A DNA stretch of 64,000 bases, from contig NZ_BJDF01000009.1 of the NCBI RefSeq assembly GCF_005404815.1, positions 1-64,000 of the forward strand. Direction: 5' to 3'. Every line of letters starts with the position of its first letter. Position 1 is the stretch's first letter. Below are positions 60,728-64,000 of this stretch, in pieces. Under the pieces are notes generated by a model, which was given only the letters and a program-made list of their open reading frames with translations, did not search any database and was not told where the DNA came from. The translations under genes were made by a program, and so were the position numbers. Source of the stretch: Companilactobacillus huachuanensis (GTDB lineage Bacteria; Bacillota; Bacilli; Lactobacillales; Lactobacillaceae).

Positions 60728-60828
60728 AAAAAGGCCAACCATATCTGGACTAATATGGATGACCTTATGTGTTCTTCTATGTTGTAAGGAGATTCACACA
60801 CAGACTGGTGTGAGAATTAAGTATATCA
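60728..60828 (-). ncRNA. Candidate small RNA 3 with extended -10
   Basis: An extended -10 TGATATACT (60820-60828) precedes about 86 bases. They contain hairpin CACACCAGTCTGTGTG, the exposed AATCTCCTTAC, and the terminator AAGGTCATCCATAT/ATATGGTTGGCCTT plus five T. The body differs from candidates 1 and 2. The CTCC stretch could pair with ribosome sites. Confidence 0.5.
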
Positions 60829-60984
60829 TGAGTGTTTCAAAAAATGTACTCAAAATCCAATCGAATTTGTTGTACAAAATGTATAAAAGGTATTATTTAT
60901 TTATAGAACACAGTGATATTAACTCTTATCAGTGAAAAGATAATGCCAATTAATAAAATAGTAAAAAATTATGGGCATTTAGTG

Positions 60985-61012
60985 TGTCACTTTTTCGGAA
61001 TAGAACTATAAT
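60985..61012 (+). promoter_or_regulatory. Promoter of the 82-residue gene
   Basis: TATAAT at 61007-61012 with TGTCAC 16 bases upstream; the start codon is 30 bases downstream. Confidence 0.6.
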
Positions 61013-61042
61013 GGGTCTTGTAACAAAGGAGGTTGTTGAATT

Positions 61043-61291
61043 ATGGCAGAAGTAGATCCATCAAAGATGGCTGATGCAGCCATTGCAAAAGAACCAGAAG
61101 TATTAAACCTAAAGATGAGTGAGGCTTTCGACTGGAGCGATGATAAGACAGTTGTTCGTGACGCAATCTGGGATTATTTCATGGAGAACAACAATCACGA
61201 TACAGTTAAGACTGAAGAAGCTGAAAAACCATTCCTCGATATGAAGGATGACGATGTTCGCGACTTTGTCGAAAAGAACCTTAAAAAATAA
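61043..61291 (+). CDS. Unknown acidic 82-residue protein
   Basis: An acidic soluble protein beginning MAEVDPSKMADAAIAKEPEV, with DWSDDKTVVRDAIWDYFMEN and DMKDDDVRDFVEKNLKK. AAAGGAGG precedes the ATG, a promoter is seen 30 bases upstream and a terminator follows, so this is a genuine single gene. The composition is that of a small helical protein. No family recognised. Confidence 0.75.
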   Translation: MAEVDPSKMADAAIAKEPEVLNLKMSEAFDWSDDKTVVRDAIWDYFMENNNHDTVKTEEAEKPFLDMKDDDVRDFVEKNLKK

Positions 61292-61303
61292 ATCTTTAAT
61301 TTT

Positions 61304-61343
61304 CCTTTAGACTTCAAGATGTGATGTCTAAAGGATTTTTTTT
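61304..61343 (+). terminator. Terminator
   Basis: CCTTTAGACTTC and GATGTCTAAAGG pair and are followed by eight T. Confidence 0.85.
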
Positions 61344-61383
61344 GCATTTTTTTAAATAATTTTAATATATAACATGATATAAA

Positions 61384-61422
61384 AAAAGATAGAATTTTCA
61401 GTTTTGGAAATTCTATCTTTTA
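61384..61422. terminator. Terminator overlapping a stop codon
   Basis: AAAGATAGAATTT and AAATTCTATCTTT pair around TCAGTTTTGG, with A and T runs. On the minus strand it begins at the stop codon of the 56-residue gene. Confidence 0.8.
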
Positions 61423-61590
61423 TTTTGACTTGGAATCGTTATAAACCATAGTAACCACGTCATCAACGACATTAAATAGGAAGTCCATCACGCGTTTCTT
61501 AAATTCTTTGCTGGCAATAAAGTTGGCCGATTGATGAACAATGAAATTAACAACAACTTTTGGAGCTTTGGACTCAGAAAATCTTTTCAT
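61420..61590 (-). CDS. Unknown 56-residue protein
   Basis: ATG at 61590 overlaps the TAA of the upstream gene (AAATAATG) and follows GGAGGATG. The product starts MKRFSESKAPKVVVNFIVHQ, then SANFIASKEFKKRVMDFLFN and VVDDVVTMVYNDSKSK. It is amphipathic rather than clearly membrane-spanning. The start-stop overlap indicates translational coupling with the preceding gene. No family recognised. Confidence 0.65.
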   Translation of the reverse strand: MKRFSESKAPKVVVNFIVHQSANFIASKEFKKRVMDFLFNVVDDVVTMVYNDSKSK

Positions 61591-61961
61591 TATTTCATCC
61601 TCCTACGCATAACTTTGAACATTTTTCTAAGAAAGCGATTTGACGTTTCACGAGCTAGATGATCATAGGCTAAGTAATGTAATTGTCGTTTCGAAAGGCT
61701 GGAATCTTGCGCCAGTTGTAATTCGAGGTAGGCGTACAACTCCTTAGGTTTTAGGTCAGTGTTCTTGGTAAATTCATCTATTCGCTTATCAACAGCCTCT
61801 TCGATTTCCTCATGAATAATACCGTAAGAAAGGCCGTCAGGTAAAACTCTATCGTGTTCATGCAACTCATGTTCAACATGTAACTTTAAGTTAAGCTTGG
61901 TTTCATCATTAAAATCATCGATTTTTTGAGTAACGTCAGATAATTTTTTGCTTTCAGTCAA
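61590..61961 (-). CDS. Unknown 123-residue protein
   Basis: Starts at TTG 61961, seven bases after GAGGGGTG; a further upstream TTG at 61979 lacks a ribosome site. The protein is charged and helical: LSDVTQKIDDFNDETKLNLKL, EEAVDKRIDEFTKNTDLKP and a basic C-terminus RKMFKVMRRRMK. SSLSKRQLHYLAYDHL recalls small membrane-associated proteins but no family is recognised. It forms a two-gene operon with the 56-residue gene. Confidence 0.65.
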   Translation of the reverse strand: MTESKKLSDVTQKIDDFNDETKLNLKLHVEHELHEHDRVLPDGLSYGIIHEEIEEAVDKRIDEFTKNTDLKPKELYAYLELQLAQDSSLSKRQLHYLAYDHLARETSNRFLRKMFKVMRRRMK

Positions 61962-62018
61962 ATTTATCACCCCTCGCAATTATTAATTTAATTATAGTCT
62001 GAACAAATTTAGATAACA

Positions 62019-62045
62019 AAAAAAGTCTCCCAGATAAGGAGGCTT
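62019..62045 (-). terminator. Terminator of the Panacea fragment
   Basis: On the minus strand AAGCCTCC and GGGAGACTT pair around TTATCT, followed by seven T. Confidence 0.75.
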
Positions 62046-62051
62046 TTGAGC

Positions 62052-62394
62052 TAATAGACACGTTCGTGTGCATGATATTTATAAATCATTTCATCGGTTA
62101 TTTTATTATTTTGATGTTCGTCATATGATATTGTCCAAGGAGTGTCACTTTTATGAGTAAGATCCTTTAGGAAGTATGGATCTTCAATTGTACGTTTATC
62201 CTTTGTTATAGAGTCTAGAATATTTTTAATATGTTCATATTCTCCAACTTTTATCAGTTTACTAACTACAGGGGAAATGGAAATGATATCTGATTTAAAT
62301 GAAGGCTCTATTTTTGAACGATAATTAAATTTGTACTTTTCCCAAAGTCCAGCATCAACGGGACCATAGTTAAAAGCTGCAAAATCATTACAGT
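62052..62394 (-). pseudogene. Panacea (SocA-like antitoxin) domain fragment
   Basis: An open frame of about 114 codons without a start ends at TAG 62052. It contains DFAAFNYGPVDAGLWEKYKF, ISPVVSKLIKVGEYEHIKNI, DLTHKSDTPWTISYDEHQN and ITDEMIYKYHAHERVY. The YGPV, LTH..PW and I..Y positions match the Panacea/DUF4065 antitoxin domain. The N-terminal third is lost exactly where CLR-A sequence begins, and no remainder is found beyond the repeat. It keeps its terminator. Panacea antitoxins neutralise many unrelated toxins; no toxin gene remains here. Confidence 0.72.
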
Positions 62395-62677
62395 TGTTGT
62401 TACAGCCTAGAGTTAATTTATTTAAATAATTAGGAGTTTTCGCTTTATTATTTCTTTCGTAAAAAAACTAGTTGGAAGAGCTGAGAGTATTCATTTGCAG
62501 CGAAAGTGGCGTTATTGCTTTAGCAATTACACCACCGGGCGTGTTGAAGACTCGCGGGTTTTGCGAGGCTTCAACCGAGGTCCGAGACCGCTCTTTGGCT
62601 CGGGCCGTTCCGCGCAGCAATTGAATACTCTCAGCTCTGGAAACGGCATACTTAACTAAACTTTCAACCTTTAGTTA
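62395..62677 (-). repeat. CLR-A truncating the Panacea gene
   Basis: The left flank begins only at GTTGTTACAGCCTAGAG, lacking the AAAGGTTGAAAG end; the core is intact (H3 GTTATTGC/GCAATTAC, H2 GACTCGCGG/GCGAGGC, H1 GGTCCGAG/CTCGGGCC) and the right end CTTTCAACCTTTAGT is perfect. Confidence 0.88.
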
Positions 62678-62683
62678 GACACT

Positions 62684-62712
62684 AAAAAAGCCTCCCACAA
62701 GGGGAGACTTCT
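62684..62712 (-). terminator. Terminator of the SLAP-like protein gene
   Basis: On the minus strand AGTCTCCCC and GGGAGGCTT pair around TTGT, followed by six T. Nothing else is seen up to 62850. Confidence 0.65.
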
Positions 62713-62850
62713 TCTATATTAGGGAGGGAGATTGTATTAGTTTGTTTATATATACTTCTCATATCTTTTAGTAATTCGAAATTCTTGCTTACCACTTTCT
62801 ATAATAGTTGGTAAATGTGAAGAAATTGTGAAAAATAGAAATATCCCTAA

Positions 62851-63708
62851 TTATTGTGTAACTGATGTCGCAAATTCTGGTTCGCTGGTAACATTTTGAT
62901 CGGCTTGATTTACTTGCATGTTTGAACTTTGAGTCCATTCGTTAGTTGAAACTTGATAGAAAGTATAACCATATTTGTTTTGAACTTGTTGGCCAACTTT
63001 CCATTGAGAGCCCTCTTGTAATTGACGTCCTGAAAATGAATCCATCGAAGTGTCATAGACATCAGCAGGACCATTAACAACTGTACCTACAACGGGCTGT
63101 TGTTGTTCAGATTGTTGAGTCTGCTGTGTTTCGGTCTGAGTCGCAGCTTGAGGTGTAGCGATGTTCAAATTACTTGCTGCAACATATTCATCAGTTGCAA
63201 TTTGAACATAACTTTCGCCATTAAGAGTAACAGTTTGACCAACGTTCCAAGATGAACCAGCTGGTAATATAACGCCACTGACTGCTTGACCTTGGCTGTT
63301 GACGACGGCCGTTGCCCATTTAACTGTTCCAATTTGACCTGAATTGGCAACTTGAGTTTCATATGAACTAGTTTGTACCTGTGATTGCGTTTGAGCAGCT
63401 TGAGTTTGACTACTGATATTTAAATTATTAGCAGCAATCCATTCATTCGTAGCAACTTGATAATATGTTACGCCATTGATTTGTTTAGTGTTACCGAGTT
63501 TCCAAGCACTATTGTTTGGAAGAAAAGTGCTGGTGATAGTTTGACCTTGGTCATTAACCAAGACTCCACTACCAGTGACAGTTCCGACTAAACCACCAAC
63601 TTCTGCTGTATCTGCCGCACTTACGCTTTGAGGTGACAAATTAGACAGGACGGTTGGAGCGATTAACAAAGCTAATGCTGAGCCGATTAAAACTTTATTC
63701 TTTTTCAT
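62851..63708 (-). CDS. Secreted protein with three SLAP-like wall modules
   Basis: A 285-residue protein with a signal peptide (KKNKVLIGSALALLIAPTVL) cut near VSAADTA. Three modules of about 65 residues follow, each with a WKxG..x..NG..YYQVATNEWI.A.NLN pattern, at about residues 40-100, 125-185 and 210-265; the third has lost some positions (STNEWTQSSNM). Gln/Thr/Ser-rich linkers separate them. The modules resemble those ending the two LRR proteins here and likely bind wall polymers. GAGGAGG sets the start at 63708. Confidence 0.82.
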   Translation of the reverse strand: MKKNKVLIGSALALLIAPTVLSNLSPQSVSAADTAEVGGLVGTVTGSGVLVNDQGQTITSTFLPNNSAWKLGNTKQINGVTYYQVATNEWIAANNLNISSQTQAAQTQSQVQTSSYETQVANSGQIGTVKWATAVVNSQGQAVSGVILPAGSSWNVGQTVTLNGESYVQIATDEYVAASNLNIATPQAATQTETQQTQQSEQQQPVVGTVVNGPADVYDTSMDSFSGRQLQEGSQWKVGQQVQNKYGYTFYQVSTNEWTQSSNMQVNQADQNVTSEPEFATSVTQ

Positions 63709-63837
63709 CAATTAAACCTCCTCGTTTTATTTTGCGGTTCACGTTAAACCTATAATGCAATCAGTAAATTCGCAATAGCTTTAAGAAACAGTTAATGGAA
63801 ATGTTATCAAATCTTTAAAAATAGATTTTACTTTTTT

Positions 63838-64000
63838 GGTGTGTGCCGCCTTCGGGTGTGAGTGATTCCGCCGCTGTGAGACCGGTTCGAGCCAAGGTCT
63901 CGAACCTCGATTTTGAGCTTCGCATAAACCGCGAATCTCAAAATACGTCTGTGGAGTAAGAACGGAAGTGCACCGTCCTAACTCCACTGTCACTGCTGGC
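63838..64000 (+). repeat. CLR-B copy, cut by the window edge
   Basis: Left end GTGTGCCGCCTTCGGGTGTG and arm GAGTGATTCCGCCGCTG, H1 GGTTCGAG/CTCGAACC perfect, H2 TTTTGAGCTTCGC/GCGAATCTCAAAA, H3 GTGGAGTAAGAACGG/CCGTCCTAACTCCAC. The right outer arm lies mostly beyond 64000. Confidence 0.85.

Noticed and set aside
109-64000. CRISPR array
   Set aside because: Repeats are dispersed, long, on both strands and not separated by regular spacers; no cas genes.
109-64000. Intact insertion sequence or transposase gene
   Set aside because: No DDE, HUH or serine/tyrosine recombinase motifs in any long frame, despite the MITE-like CLR-A ends.
109-64000. tRNA genes within the cloverleaf repeats
   Set aside because: The fold is cloverleaf-like but about 190 nt, with no GTTCGAAT T-arm geometry, anticodon arm or CCA end.

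Overview
The window looks like a chromosomal segment of a low-GC Lactobacillaceae species, most likely near Companilactobacillus. This is inferred from AT-rich DNA, AGGAGG-type ribosome sites, UUG/AUG starts, a D-aspartate ligase (Lys-D-Asp peptidoglycan), an isoleucine 2-epimerase, pyruvate oxidase, and KxYKxGKxW-type or SLAP-like surface proteins. No rRNA, tRNA, CRISPR array, phage or intact transposase gene was seen.

Layout. 1-9.3 kb: partial gene, GNAT, phosphoesterase-asnB pair, three tandem structured repeats, a decapitated LRR surface gene, a 6S/lacto-usp-like RNA, then D-aspartate ligase and universal stress protein. 9.5-14 kb: two PepO-type M13 peptidases. 14-23 kb: MFS efflux pump, FtsX-type ABC exporter, SDR, and an AdhR-like MerR regulator with a matching operator on a four-gene detoxification operon. 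23-27.4 kb: ugpCAEB importer behind a PHO-box-like sequence. 28-31 kb: DMT transporter diverging from a NatAB-like ABC exporter. 31.8-34.7 kb: secreted GH84 glucosaminidase. 35.7-43.6 kb: glpF, a 2-hydroxyacid dehydrogenase, proA, marR and proB; proB and proA are pulled apart. 45-50.9 kb: hydrolase, MarR-controlled MDR pump, MenE-like ligase and MenI-like thioesterase, HdeD-like protein. 52-64 kb: pyruvate oxidase, intact LRR surface protein, isoleucine 2-epimerase with permease, three tandem candidate small RNAs, small unknown genes, a Panacea (SocA-like) fragment and a SLAP-like surface protein.

The most striking content is not protein coding. About 31 copies of a dispersed element (here called CLR, my own label) sit in the intergenic spaces, roughly a tenth of the window. 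Each intact copy has an outer stem closing three inner hairpins: H1 with CGAGCC/GGTCTCG, H2 with TTGAAG/CTTCAA-type arms, H3 with GTAA/TAAC flanking a stem. This is a four-way-junction or cloverleaf plan. Three subfamilies share the core but differ outside it. CLR-A is about 310 bp with AAAGGTTGAAAG/CTTTCAACCTTT ends. CLR-B is about 190 bp with long outer arms whose sequence differs from copy to copy yet stays self-complementary. CLR-C is about 190 bp with AGTCGGAAG/GACGGC ends. Base changes are compensatory in every arm, so the fold is what is conserved. In the feature list the strand of a CLR is the one on which H1-H2-H3 read in that order.

A second, unrelated structured repeat (about 130 bp, loop CGAACTTA) follows asnB three times in tandem and usp once, also with covarying stems. 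Both families, the tandem small-RNA cluster at 60.3-60.8 kb and the 6S-like RNA are the best candidates for something undescribed. Start codons were moved from the longest ORF where a ribosome site clearly favoured another codon.
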